Source: Thecaphora thlaspeos
Taxonomy: Eukaryota > Basidiomycota > Ustilaginomycetes > Urocystidales > Glomosporiaceae
Assembly (NCBI GenBank): GCA_900291925.1
Contig: UWYS01000001.1
Location: 1,426,001 to 1,490,000, forward strand
Length of the DNA: 64,000 nt
Direction of reading: 5' to 3'
In this document: one piece after another, positions 1 through 12,719 of the stretch
Position numbering within the stretch: position 1 is the stretch's first letter
Layout: every line of letters starts with the position of its first letter
Position numbers and translations under genes: made by a program
Notes under the pieces: generated by a model
Databases searched by the model: none
Seen by the model: only the letters and a program-made list of their open reading frames with translations
What the model was told of the DNA's origin: nothing

Positions 1-3000
1 CCGAGAAGCGGACGTACTACAAGGCGCTTAAGAAGGATGAGCTCGAATGGCCGCTCAAAGGAAGCGCCTCTGGCCACTTGTTCAACGTCGAGGCCCTCAC
101 GGGCAATCGCGCAGCGCAAATGGACGAGCGCGTCGATGCGGCCGAAGGAGAGTTTGTCGCCGCCGACGGTCTTTCCGAGTCTGCCAACATGGCCGCCACA
201 GGCAGCGCCGACATCCCGCTGGCCCGATTCAGCCCTGAATGCGCAGGAATGCCGGCAGAGGAACTGAGCATCGAAGAGGCTGTGAAGCGGATGGTTCAGC
301 TGCAGACCGCTGGGAAGCCGGCGCGACCGCCTCTACCCACGCGGAACTCGACGGTCCGCGACGCTCACTCGAGGCCTGGCAAGGTGCGACTCCCCGGCTA
401 CTCGCGACGGTCGACAATGGCGGCCGAAACGCTGTACACGCACAAGTATCAGTTCGAGGCAAGTGTCCAGGTGGAAGCGGTTGAGGCGTTTTTGACGCTG
501 GGCGGGAGCAGCGCCTCGTCGCGGCGCAGCTTCTTCGGGGCATTTGCTACGGGCACCGAGGTTGGTCCCAACGTCGGGTCAGCCCAGCACCATCTTCTCG
601 CCCTGCACACGTTCGAGCTGTCCGGGGCCGGTGCCGTGCCAGGCAACGTAACCCGGTGCGGCGTCTTTGACGAGATTGAGGTGCCCTGGATCTCGGCCAA
701 GGACGGCGTCGCCAACGTGCGCGGAAGCGTCGAGGATATTGACGTTGAGCTGTGGCATCCTGCCGCCCTGCAGGTCTACCTGCACTTATCAGACCGCCTC
801 ACCGACGCCAAGGCGCCGTTCGACCCGTCACTCTTTGAAGATGGTCGGGGCGACCAGGCCGAAGCCTCTCCGGGGTTGGGGGTCCCGCAGGAAATCGCTC
901 AGCCACAGACGCAGACCGCGGAAGAGGGAGCAGAGGTGGAGGATGCTCTCACGCTGATCGATCACTTGCCCAAGGGGCTGACCGTCTACCTGTCTATCGG
1001 GCAGGCGATCGCCCATCTCGGCAGCAGCGACCCACAGTGCGACCCTCACCTGACCCACGGCATCGGGCTCGAGTCGAAGCGAATCGTTCTTGAGTACAGC
1101 GCTGCGATCGAGGCCAAGCACAATCTCGCGCACCACAAGGGCGGCTGGGGCGCGCGGAGCGCGCTCGAGCTTCCGCAGGACCTTCGGCTGCAGGCCCTCT
1201 CGCTGTCCAGCCGCCACGGCAGAGCCGCCCTGGCGCGGCTTACGCTATTCGAGACGGGACTCTTCCCCATCCTCGACGCCGCGCAGGCGATGAAGCAGCA
1301 AATGGAGGGCACCGCCGAGGATGCGGAAGACGAGGCAAACGATTCACTTGGGCAGGACGGCGGCGGCGCAACGCATGATCGGCAAAGTCGCTGTACGTCT
1401 GACGCCGACAAATCAGACGGCGGCAAGGGCTCGGCCGTCTTTGCCGACGCTGTTTGGGACTTTCATGGGCCCAAGCAGGGCCTCCGCCAGACGAAGCGCA
1501 AGCGGCCCAAATTCCGACAGCAGGATCGCAGTAACTTCATTTTCTGGATGCCGATCTCGTCGTACAAGGCGACGATCCGACCGCGGAGCCCGACGCCCGC
1601 CAAGCCCGGCCAGCATCCAGCCGAGGAGGTCACGATCACGTCGGAGGACAGCCGGCTGGTGGCTTTGAAGGTTGACCTCCTCCACACCTATTGTCTGTTG
1701 CTGACGGCGTCAATGCTGAGGAATTTGGCGTCGCGACGTCCAGCTGCCGCGACGGCCACCGCCCCTCGACCGACTGCCAAGCCCTACTGCGGATCGTCGC
1801 CGACCGCGCGGACGGATACGACTCCTGCCGCTGCAGCTCCGAAGGGGAGTCCGTCCGGTCGAGGACCGACAGTGGGCGTCCACCTGAGTTTCAACGACGT
1901 CCACGTCACGGTGACGCTGCCGCGCAAAGTGCACCTCTTCCTCCGCCTGCGCCGTATCGAGCTTAGGAAAAAGCATGCCGCTGGGCTCAGCGTTGTGCTT
2001 GAGTTGATCTTGGCTGCCGTAGAAAGCCCAAAGGCCACGCAACAGGAGCTCTGGGAGACGGCGGTTCGCCTCCAAGACTTCAAGGTCATCATGTCCAGCG
2101 TCAGCCCCGGCGAGAAGAGGCGGATCGAAGTCAACGGCGACAGCGCGTCGATCACCATTCCGTTTGGCTACCAGATCAACAAGATTATCGACAATGCGAG
2201 CGTAGCATTCAAGGCGACCAAGCAGCTCATTCACCAGTTCGTCAAAGGTGGGACCGACTCGGTTATCGTGCCGGTCGGCGAGGAGCCCAAGCATCTTCCC
2301 GACGTCTCTATGCGTATCCGCATCTTTGTCCTGGCTGCCCAGGACGATCCGTTCGAGACGCGCCTCAACATTATCTGGCGCGCCGGCTACGACGAGAACC
2401 GCGCCCGCGAGGAGCGCGAGGTGGCTTTCCAGGCCAAGGCGGCCGAGGTGCTGGCGGCGCAGGAGACGCGCAGCATGATGTCGTTTCAGTCAGACAGCGA
2501 CGGGTCCTACTTTGCTGGCGGCTCCGGCTCATCGGAAGGCGGCAGTCCCCGCAGCGAAAGCTCACCAGGCTACGGCAGGCGCCTAGCCGCCGTTGACCTC
2601 GAGGAAGCTCGCGAGGCGCTCGACTCCTATAATTCGTCGAGCTGGGCGCGCAGGTGCCGCAATGCCAAGGCCGAGCAGGCACGCCGCCAGGATGCGGCGA
2701 TGCGGCGAATCTCCGGTCGTCTGCCTGTGCGGCCCGACGACGACTTGCCGATCCGCCTCGCCCAGGCCTCAAAGTCCGCGCCGCTGTTCCGCTCGAGCAT
2801 GTCCGACGTCTTTATCGAGGTCGGCGAGCCGGCCGAGCTTGCCGGCGATAAGCTGCGCAACTTTATTCACGAGCAGGGCGGCGGGATCCCTAAGGACACG
2901 GCCTTCTCGCTCCTCTTGCCGATCCACTTGCGGTGGCGCATGAAGGAGTGGCGGATCAGCCTACGCGACTACCCCTTACCGCTGCTTCATGTCCCGCCGG

Positions 3001-6000
3001 TGAGCGCCAAGCAGCCGGGCGACTTCTACTCATGGGACCTCGAGGCGGGATTCGTCGTGGCCGAGCAGCTCGGCGGGCCCGAATCGATCCGACACGTCCC
3101 CGCCGTTGTCGTGCCCGCGGCGACCGGACAACCGGACGCGGTCGAGTACAGCATCATGATCCCCAAGGTCGCCATGCCAGTCAAGCTCTACGGCTCTCCC
3201 AAGGTCAGCATCCACTCGTCGTACCCGACTCGGCTGCTGTGGGGCCAAAGCGTGCAGCCGGCCATTCAGGATGTCGTCCGGGTCATTGACGGCATCACGT
3301 CGCCGCCGCACGACCCTTCGCCGAAGCTTGGCTTCTGGGACAAAATTCCGCTGATCATGCACGGCGCCCTCGCGATCGACTTTGCGGGCGAGAGCGACTT
3401 CAATCTGCACCTGAAGGGCAGCCGCGACCCTTATCAGATCACGGAACAGGCCGTCGGCTGGGTGAAGTGCTGGCGCGGCGGCGTGAAGATCCGCCTCGGG
3501 CATCCCAATGACGACCGAGAGGTCTTCCAAATCCTCAGCCACGAGTATCTACTGGCGATCCCCGACCTGTCTGACTACACCGACACGGCCGCGACTGGTG
3601 TGGCCCAGGAGGAGCGCGACTACAGCACCTCGATCTCCGAGGGCCGCGACGGCGGCGAGCAAAAGTCGTACGACACCTCTCTCGGCTCTTCAAACAGGCG
3701 CTACATGAAGGATCCCACCTTCAGTAAGGTCGTCCTCAAGCTTACCAACGGCGTCAAGTGGGGCGCTGGCCTGCACCTCGAGCGCACATGCGATGAGGAT
3801 AGCTGCCGGCGGACGCCCAGGTGCCAGGGCGAGGCCTTCTACCGCGAGTGCCGGATCTTCGAGCGGATACCGCATTGGGAGGTCATCACCAAGACGCGGG
3901 CCCACGTTGACAGCCTTCCCGATAGCGAGAAGGTCGATTCGTTCCGCGGCTGGCGCTCGGACCACATCCATTTCTCCCTTTCGGTCTTTTCGCCCGGCGG
4001 CGGTCTTCCCGAGCACGGCGGCGCCGGCGAGACCGACGAACCCTGCCGCAGCAGCAAGGGCGTCTCGAACAACTTCTACTTCACCCCACTCGCCTGGGCT
4101 CACTTTTGGGCCTGGATGCGACTCTTCAGCAGCGCCATGGGCCTGCCGATCCGGCACGGCTCGCTCTTCCCGGACTCGGCGCCCGTCTCGCCCAAGTTTG
4201 GACGCCACCTTGGCACCATCAAGTACCGCATCGACCTGCAGCCGCTCTTCATCACCCACCAGTATATTCAGTTCATCAAATTGGACTGGGCCCGTGGCAT
4301 GCAGACGTTCCTCGGCATCAAGGCGCGGCTCGGCGTTTTCCGGCTTGACTTGCACCAGCGCCAGCAGGAGACGGTCAAGGAGAAGCCCGAACTCGGTGCT
4401 CCAAAGATCGTCTTCCACAAGCCCTTCTACGAGGCCGAGGTTGAGTGCACTGACATCGACCTCCGCATGCTATGCGCGCAGTTCTCCGATCCCACGCAGA
4501 GGCTGCTCCTCGACAGCAGCGATGGGTTCGACGAGACGCCCCTGGACGACATCTTCACGGGTCGCTGCAGCATTCCTGACTCCGACCTCGAGTGGAATGA
4601 TATGAACGACTTTGTTGAGCTCGAGGTTATGCCGCTCAACGACCCAAGACCGAAGCTGAAGCTGTACCCGGCGCTCTCCTGCCCAGCGTTCAACTACTAC
4701 CGCAAGATCGATTCGCAGCGGGAGCGCAAGGCCAAGGAGGATGAGTATCGCAACAAGGGCGGCCGCCGGGACCGCCCCCCGCGCACCGGCAGCACATCAT
4801 CAGATGCCGACCGCGACACCGAGGCCCTGATGGCCAGCCTCGAGCGGAGCAAGTTCGGCGACGAGGAGACCCACGCCTGCCTCGTCGGCAAGGGCAGGGA
4901 GCCGACCGAGATCCAGGAGGACCTGGCCGGGCAGAGGCTGGCGTCGCTCCGTCAAGAGATGGAAAAGCTCAAGGCCGGAGATGACTCGTATGGGCTGCCG
5001 ACTGTCCCCTCTGCAGCGTCGTCAGATGACAGCGATGCGAGTGTGGACGAGGACGTGGCAGCGCGTCTGGACGACCTGGCAAGGCGAGAGCGGCTCGTCC
5101 TTGACTTCACCGATCACCTCCGGAAGCTGCGGAAGGAAGCGTTCCACGGCGGAGGTCGGGCAGACTCCAGCCGTCTTGAGGCGTTCACCAACGAAAATTT
5201 CGGGATGGGCCAGTCGGACCTGGCGTCGCCCTATCAAGACATCGGGAATTTTGACAATCGCTACTTTGCGCACAACCCCACGCTCTACCTCAGCAATGCC
5301 ACCAGGACCGTGTTGCTCAAGTACTACTACAGCTCGAGGATCCGCCGCGGCTACTGCCACCACATGACAGCCACCGCGGTCCGCTACATCCGCGACCTAG
5401 TGCTTAAGAACGCTAAAAAGCCGCCAGGTGAAGGCAGGTGCTTTCCCAAGTGCGACGGCAAGTGCGTACCCCCATGCGATAGGAAACCCAAGCGCGGTGA
5501 AGAGGGTTACGCGTTGGATGGGACGATGGATGGCGACTCCTCCGGCGAGAAAGGCGCTGATGGGCGAGCTGCGGAGGCTCTCCATAACCGGAACTCGGTC
5601 GCCGCGAAAGACGTCAAAACCCATGATGATGTCAAGGACGACACGGGCGGGACGAACGACAAGGCCGAGACGGATGGCCAGGCCGGGACGAACTTGGTGG
5701 ACTCGAGGAAGGGCATGGGCGACAAGGATGCTGAGAAAGACAAGGACAGGAACGACGAGGAGGACGCCACAAACGCGGAGGACGGCAAAGAGAAGAAAAA
5801 ACCGGAGGTCGAAAAGCCAAGACAGGCGTCCGGGCCACGAAAGAGATACACCAACTCCGCAGCAGCGCTTCGCGAGATGCTCGACGAGGCGCTGCGGTAC
5901 GCCGAGATGGATGACGGTACCTCGAACGAAGCCCACGGCGATGTGACGAACCCCGGCGACGGTATCTCGGACGAGTACATCGTCAAGTCCAGCAACATCT

Positions 6001-9000
6001 GCCTCTTCCTCAAGCCGCAGATTGTTCTCCGGAGCGACGTTGACGAACGCTCGACCGTCGTCTTCACTGCGCTCCGGGCCCGGCTGCACAACTACACGGT
6101 GCTCGACGAGAGCTGTGCGGAGGACTCGGTCAACGCCATCGTGCTGCGCCGCAACTTCTTCGCCCTAGACAGTCTGCAGTGCTTCCATCCGACTCAGTCC
6201 TGCCGCTTCCTTCGAAGTGCAAGCGAACGGTTCGGCTTCGTCTTTGTCCCGCTTGAGACGCTGATCGACCTCAAGCACCAAACGAAGGACTTTGACCGGA
6301 TCGTTCCGCGGACCAATGCGCACGTCTTCTACGACAAGTTCAACAAGGTACGTGGCACGGTACGGCCTAGCTGGGCGGTTCTTGCCGCCGTGTGCCCGCT
6401 ACCCTCTTCCCGCTTTCCCGATTCATTTACTTATTCGAGCCCGTCTGTTTCCTTTCCACCCTGATAGCTGCGTCTTTCGGACTCTTCGCGCACAGTGGCC
6501 GTGCTGGATGCCGACGGCGAGCCCAAGTACGATCACCTCTACCACCGCATGGACCTCATTCGCGTTCGATGTCCGAGGTTCACCATCTCGGCGAGCAAAG
6601 ACCACTTTGCCGCTCTGTACAACGTCGTCACCGACCTCATCCTCTATCGTGATCCGGTCCATCGCGACCACGCCAAGCGGCTCGAGGAGGCGATGTTCAG
6701 CCATGACTTCACCAAGCTCGCCGGGCTCTCGGAGGTCGTCACGGCGCTACAGGACCGCATCCGCGACACCTACGACCTGGCGCGCCAGTACTACGAGAAT
6801 CTCGACAAGCTCACCGAACATGGCCGCGTCAACCTCTACGCTCTGGCCGGTGAATTCGTCGATCTACTCGAAGAGCTCAACCTCATCATGGAGGCCATTA
6901 CCGCGGCGCAGGACAGTAAGGGTGGCGCTGATCGCGAGAAGAAGTCTGCACTGCGCGTCGACGCCCACGCCAAGGATCTCTCATGGAACATGATGGGCGA
7001 CGATGACGGCCAGCTGCTTGCCAAGCTGGCGCTGCGCGGTATCAGCTTTGCCTGGCTCAACAAGGCCGACAACTCGGCATTCAACACGCTGTCGCTGCAG
7101 GACCTCCAGGCACTCAATGTCCGGCCCGACGCCATCTTTGCCGAGATCATCACAAAGTACCACAAGGCTCCCAATCACCCTATGGCCAGGAAGGGCCGCT
7201 TCCTCGATGCAATGTGGTCCGTCCTGCCGCCGGTCGGAGGCATCTCGATCATTGATCACTTTGAGCTGACGCAGCACCCCACGAAGGTCCAGATTGAGAT
7301 GCGCATCGGCCGGCAGATTCAGGATTACATCTTCGGCTCGCAGAAGCAGAGGAAGGCCGAAGAGCAGCGGCAGAAGCGAATCGAGGCCGAAGAGCGGAAG
7401 CGGGCCGAGCAAGCCGCAGCAAAGGCCAAGAAGTCGCCTCTGGCTAGGCTCCTGCACGGCGTCAAGAAGTCAAATCAGATGGAAGAGGCGCGCTTCCAGA
7501 CGGCTTCAGCTTCGACCTCGGCCTCGACGAGCGCCACCGTATCAAGTAGCGACCTCGCATCGCTCCACCGCGAGTCGCTCGACAGCATGGAGATCATTAG
7601 TGCCGACGCCGAAGACGACGACAGCTTCGAGACCAAGAGCCATCACTCCGGCGGCAGGCGATTCGGAGGCGGCAGTAAAAAGCAAGCGGACAGCGTCGTG
7701 AGCAAGGACAGTTCTCGGTCGCGTCCCGGAACGCCAACGACCAAGGCTTCGCACGGTTCTGACGACGAAGAAGGTCGCGGCGGCCAGTTTGCTATTGCCC
7801 GCAGGAACGCCGCCGAGATGCGGACCCGTGCGGCGGCCTACCGGACTTTCGTCAACGTCATGTTCGACGAGACCGTCTTTTGCCTGTCGTACAAGGCGGA
7901 AAAGCAGAAGTCGATCACCGATCTCTACGACGTCGTCTTCCGGGCTCCTGGTTTCGGCGTCAAGAACCGCACATTTGGTTACATCGACCTGGCCGAGGCG
8001 TTCAAGAAGGAGATTATCCGAGCCGCCTGGTCGCAGAAAGCGACGCTGATCAAGGGCGCGCTGACGCACAAGCCGCAGCGAAGGAAGGCGGCGATTGAGC
8101 ACATCAAGGCGATCCGGCACGGCAAGAGCAGGGATGTCTTGACTACGCTTGACGTCCAGCTGCAGCTGCAGCCGCCGACGCCCGATGGCTCGTCGAGCTC
8201 GCCATCGACGATGCTTGACAGCGCGGTCATCAAATCGCCACTCGAGACGGACTCTCTCGCCTCCCGCGACTCGAGCACCGACGGCGTGAGCTCCGACGGA
8301 TCGTCCCGCGTCAACATCACCACGGCCTCGCCAGAGGGGCGAGTTCACCAGCACGACCCCCGCGACGATGACGACTACGGCGGCGGCGGAGGTGACGATG
8401 ACAATACGCCGAGGGTGACACGGTACATGTCGTTGATGCTCCCCGTCCCTTCGCCCGGACGCTCCAACATCGGCAACAGCCAAACGAGCGACTCCAGCCC
8501 GGCCTTTAAGCTGGGCAAGTTCCTCAGCCGCAACTTCCGCACCCACTCCGAGTCGGCCTCCGACAGCATTTCGTCGAGCCGGACGGTGTCGATGTCGCGC
8601 AACAGCTCCGCCCACACGGCCGAAGGCAGCCTCTCGCCTTCCTCGAGCAACGAGAGCCATCGCTCCGTCGCCCTGCGACGCAGGTCAGACGTCGGCAGCG
8701 ATAGCGGAGAGCAGCGAACGCCACCTTGCGCCGCCCATCGCCGATGCACACTGGGGCAGTGCGAAGGGTCAACGAGCCGGATCGGTGGATGGGTCTAACT
8801 CGGACAAGAACGGGACGTTGAGAGGCTTCTTCCCGCGAAGGAGCAGCATCAACGTTGCAGAGACTGGCAGCGGTAGCAGCCCGGGTGGAGAGCAGCAGGT
8901 GACAGAAGAGGGGAGCGACGGGAATGGTACTGTCAGAGGGAGAAGAAAGTCGCTGTTTGATCGTTCGCTCACCGGCGGCGGCGGCGGCGGGGATGGTGGA

Positions 9001-9024
9001 GGGAGCAGTAACGGCGACGGGTGA
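1..9024 (+). CDS. FMP27: FMP27/Hobbit-family bridge-like lipid transfer protein, 5' truncated by window
   Basis: The frame is open from base 3, so the start lies outside the window; about 2,940 residues are present. The GFWDK signature of the family is visible (about 3323-3344), preceded by the conserved block WRMKEWRISLRDYPLPLL (about 2934-2987). The C-terminal conserved part contains NVMFDETVFCLSYKAEKQKS and TFGYIDLAEAFKKE (about 7855-8010). Family members (yeast Fmp27, animal Hobbit/BLTP2) are rod-like proteins at ER-plasma membrane contacts that move lipids. Exon 1 ends at 6347; an intron 6348-6467 (GTACGT...TAG, phase 0) joins YDKFNK to LRLSDSS. A charged spacer lies at about 5520-5860. 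Near the end the frame closes at 8798, but another frame stays open to 9024; an intron 8684-8759 (weak donor GTCAGA) would join them in phase. Family very sure, last exon uncertain. Confidence 0.93.
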
Positions 9025-12000
9025 AGAGAAGATGCCCGATCTTGTGGAGATAAGTTATCACTCTCCGGTTGTTGTATTTTGCTAGTCCCTTCATGGTCAT
9101 TGACAAGTCTTCGAAGCACGGTCCACACGTAGAGCGGTGCGTCTATCGAGGCTGCCCTCACCATGGTCGAAGCTCGAGGCGGGTCACGTCGGATCTTAAC
9201 ACGGGGAGGCAGTTTTCACCAGCCTGAACTCGCCGCCGGTCCTCACAAGATGTATGCGTCCTACGCTGTCTTAAAAGGGGCCAAGGACCGTAGAGAAGAA
9301 CCAGATTAGCAGGCCAGCTGACCATTTTCTCTTCCTAGCCTTGATGCGCACGAAGCAGTACGCATGCCTTCTTGCTTCCAAAGGATGTTGCGTCCTGCCA
9401 TCTCAACAACCGGAAATGTGAGCAATTGATATGCGGACATTCCGCAAGTGTGGCGTTTAGCAAGGAGGTCGGCACTGCGAGGCAAGCTTTCAATGGGCGA
9501 CGCGTACCGAAAAATATTTTCTAGGAAAAAGAAAAAGATAAGATTGGGCCACAGCATCAATTTATGGACGAGACGTTCCTTGTTACACTGATTTTCTTAC
9601 AACTGACCAGTAGCGAAGACAAGAGTTAGGGGGAAGCCTGGAGTGTCGTATGGATTAAAACACGAAAGGTGAGTATAGCGGCATTGTTGTGATCTCGGAC
9701 CTGGCCTGTGAAAGAGGCGCTGGAGCCGAATGTATGCTACGCATGTCGACATGTATGCTGTCCAGGAAAGGATGGAAGCAATCGGGTACGGAGCTAAAGC
9801 CAAAAACACCAGCAATTAACGATCTGTGTGCAGAGCATTGATACGTGCAAAGGGCGACGAGGATCGGTAGTGTTTGGGGAGACAGCACAAGCTGTAGAAA
9901 CATAAGGGCGCGAGGAGGAAAAGTCGTGCTCTCTAGCGTTGAACACCTAACGGGACAACACAGGGCGCTCTTTTGGCCTCACCATAAGAGAGATATGCAG
10001 GTAGCAAAGGTAACCTCGGTGTCGCAAGACGCTGCAACACACGCTAGACAGGGAGATCGGCGCCACACTTTTGCAGACTGGGCCCTCTTCGTCGAAGTGA
10101 CAGCGAGAATGTAAGGGGGAAGCGACTTCCGGGGACCGATGGTTGGTTGCGAAGAAAGCAATAGTGCGCCAAGGAATAATTAGGGGGTGCAACCAGTGTT
10201 TCGGCTGCAAAGCCAAGAGCACGCCCTACGGAGAAGGATGTATGCGGGATGAAATGGACGTTTCTTGACTGTTTAAAGAGAATCGAGCAGCTTTCAAAGA
10301 GGCAAAGATCATTGTTTCAGAGAGAAGGTTATTAAAATGCGAAGGATGGAGCACGGAGGCAAACTTGAATCGGATGCAAGATGTTGAGACTTGCGCAATA
10401 GCCGTAAAGGCCATTTCTAAGCAACCAGGGGCTAAAGAGGAGCGGCCTAAAGACAAACGTACTTGCGGGGGACCGAAAGGCTAGATAGCGGAGGGGCAGC
10501 TTCAGCGGCCTGCAAAAACGAGAGCGCCAGCGAGGAGGGACGCCATTAGCCCTGCAGGTTGGCCCCTACTTTCGAAGATAGAGGTACGGTGGCGTCCTTG
10601 CTACTCGATGGCGACGCGCCGTGGACAAGGACATGCCAAGCCCAGACGCGGGTGCATACAAGGCAGGCATACACAAGGTCACCGAAGAGACCGCCTCCCC
10701 ATCCATAGGCTCGCCATCCTGATACCCGAATGCACGGTCACCTCTCGCTGGTGCTCGTCCGGATGGGCTGCCTTTGGCATTGGTGGATCTTTTTCAGGAC
10801 CTGGACAGACGAATGGGCGCATTCTCGTTGGCAAGTCGTCCGCAGCACACCTGCCAGCGTCAGAGTTAGAGCAGATCGAGGTCATGATGTATCGCTCTGA
10901 GTACTTCCTGACCGTAGCTTCTCTGAATGTGGCACGAGGACGCGGCTGCCAAAGGTGCGGGCCGGCTGGAAACTAAGGGGCGCAGGGATGCTAGATGATT
11001 TGCGGACTGCACCATCGAGGACAGACAGATCAGCCACCAGGACGAGGTGCTCATGGACAGTGCCCACGTCGGGTCGACGTCGCGCGTATTTGTTTGTCTC
11101 CGCCAGACGTGCATTGCTGGACCAGAAAACTACGTCGACGTCGGCTTCAAAGTCTGGAGTGCAACCATGAACGTAATCAGCCTCCTCTGGCCTGGCTGGG
11201 CGCGCTATCTGAGATTATATGCAGGCGTGGCGGGTACGAGAATACTAAGCTCTCGCAAATCCAGTTATCGGGAGGCCACAAGCCTTAGCGGACGCGCTCG
11301 CAGGCGTAGCGGGGTAGCTCCCTATACGGGAGGAGGTTATTCGGGGCCCGCACGCAGGATCGATGTCGCCGGCCGGATTCGAGGTTCCTCAAAATACTCA
11401 AGACGGACGCAAGCAGGACTCAAGATGGACTCAAGATGGACTCAAAATGGACTTGATATGGACCGACTCAACCAGGACCTCGACACGGAGGGGACAACGC
11501 CATCGAGGCGAATTTTCAAGAACGGACTAACCCTCAGCTAGGTGGCTCTTAGGACAATGGAGCACCTTGAATCGAAGAAAGCGAGTGCGAGGACCCGTGA
11601 CATGGGTCGGACGGGAGGGTACCTCGCCTCTTTCAGTAGCTGGAAAGTGTAAGCTACAGCCATGTCCTGAGGGTGGATTGGCAGGACGAGAGACCTTTTT
11701 AATTTTAATTTTTATAATTAATTTTTTTTTTAACGAAACTGGCATACGAGGAACGGCATGTGGATTAGCGGGAGGGTCTTCTTACGGGCAATTCTGGCGG
11801 ACTCGGTGGAATGTTCTTCGGCTGTCTCGGTGGCCTCTCTTACGGTGATATCGGTGCACTTTTACCTCGGTGGGTCTCGGTGGATTCCCTTTGATGTACT
11901 CTGTGAACTTTGCAAACGTTCGCGCATTTTTTTATTTTTTTTTCATACTTTCGCTTTTTCGTTTGATGATGACGACCTGCCTCTTGCTTTGCCTTCGTTC

Positions 12001-12719
12001 TTGAATGACGTGACTCTGAAGGTAACGTACTTGAGCTAATCTGGCTGGCGAAGCGGCCTGAGGATGAGTCCGGAAAGCGATCTCAATCTGGCGATTACAC
12101 AACAGAAAGAGAAAAAGTCTAGGCTTGCAGGACGGGAAAAGGATGCGGCAGAACAGCAAGGTTATTGAGCTCCGAGGCTCCCAGCCGGCCGTACAGCGCG
12201 CGGTCGAGCGCACATGCACGGGCAAGGAAGGGCTACTGAAATGACTGCCGGAGAGAGAGGCGATCGTGGGCTAAAACGGGAGGGTGACTCAGAGCGGAAG
12301 CTAGCAAGGTAGGGCAAACAGGCGGACAAGGCTGCCTCAAATGTCCATCTCGCCCCTGTAGCACATGGCACAGCGACGTGTGATGACCGGTCTACCGCTT
12401 GCATTAAGAACACGTCATAAGATGGAGAATGACACAGAGTAAAAGCGAGGTCTACAGGGATAAGACGACAGAAGACGATGTCAATCAAACGTCTCGCCCG
12501 CGTACAAGAAAGATAGCCCGCCACACAATCAACCGCCGCCGCCGCCGTCCTTGCCTTTTTCCTCGTCTCGCGCTACTGTCTCTGCGATGTTGCACCGCCC
12601 GTCTGTTGGTTCAAGAGGGTATAGACTGAAAATGAGAGGAAAGTGGGGCAGAATCGAACCAAAAAGCGACATCGTCGGTCAGCGATCGATTCTCTCTCCT
12701 CCGCCGCTTGGAGCCGCGC
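9025..12719. other. Gene-poor 3.7 kb intergenic stretch
   Basis: No frame longer than about 160 codons and none with a recognisable domain. Base composition is visibly less GC-rich than the flanking genes, with an AT-rich patch at about 11698-11733 and short tandem repeats at 11417-11460. The octamer CTCGGTGG recurs at about 11805-11885. It must hold the 3' UTRs of the two convergent genes; the rest could be decayed transposon DNA or an unrecognised non-coding transcript. Confidence 0.6.
11417..11460. repeat. 11-bp tandem repeat, four units
   Basis: Two exact copies of GACTCAAGATG are followed by GACTCAAAATG and GACTTGATATG, so the array decays toward its right end. It lies in the gene-poor stretch. 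Confidence 0.85.

Noticed and set aside
12640..12665. tRNA B-box-like GGTTCGATTCT on the minus strand
   Set aside because: Flanking bases cannot form a T stem or an acceptor stem, and no A box lies at the right distance.
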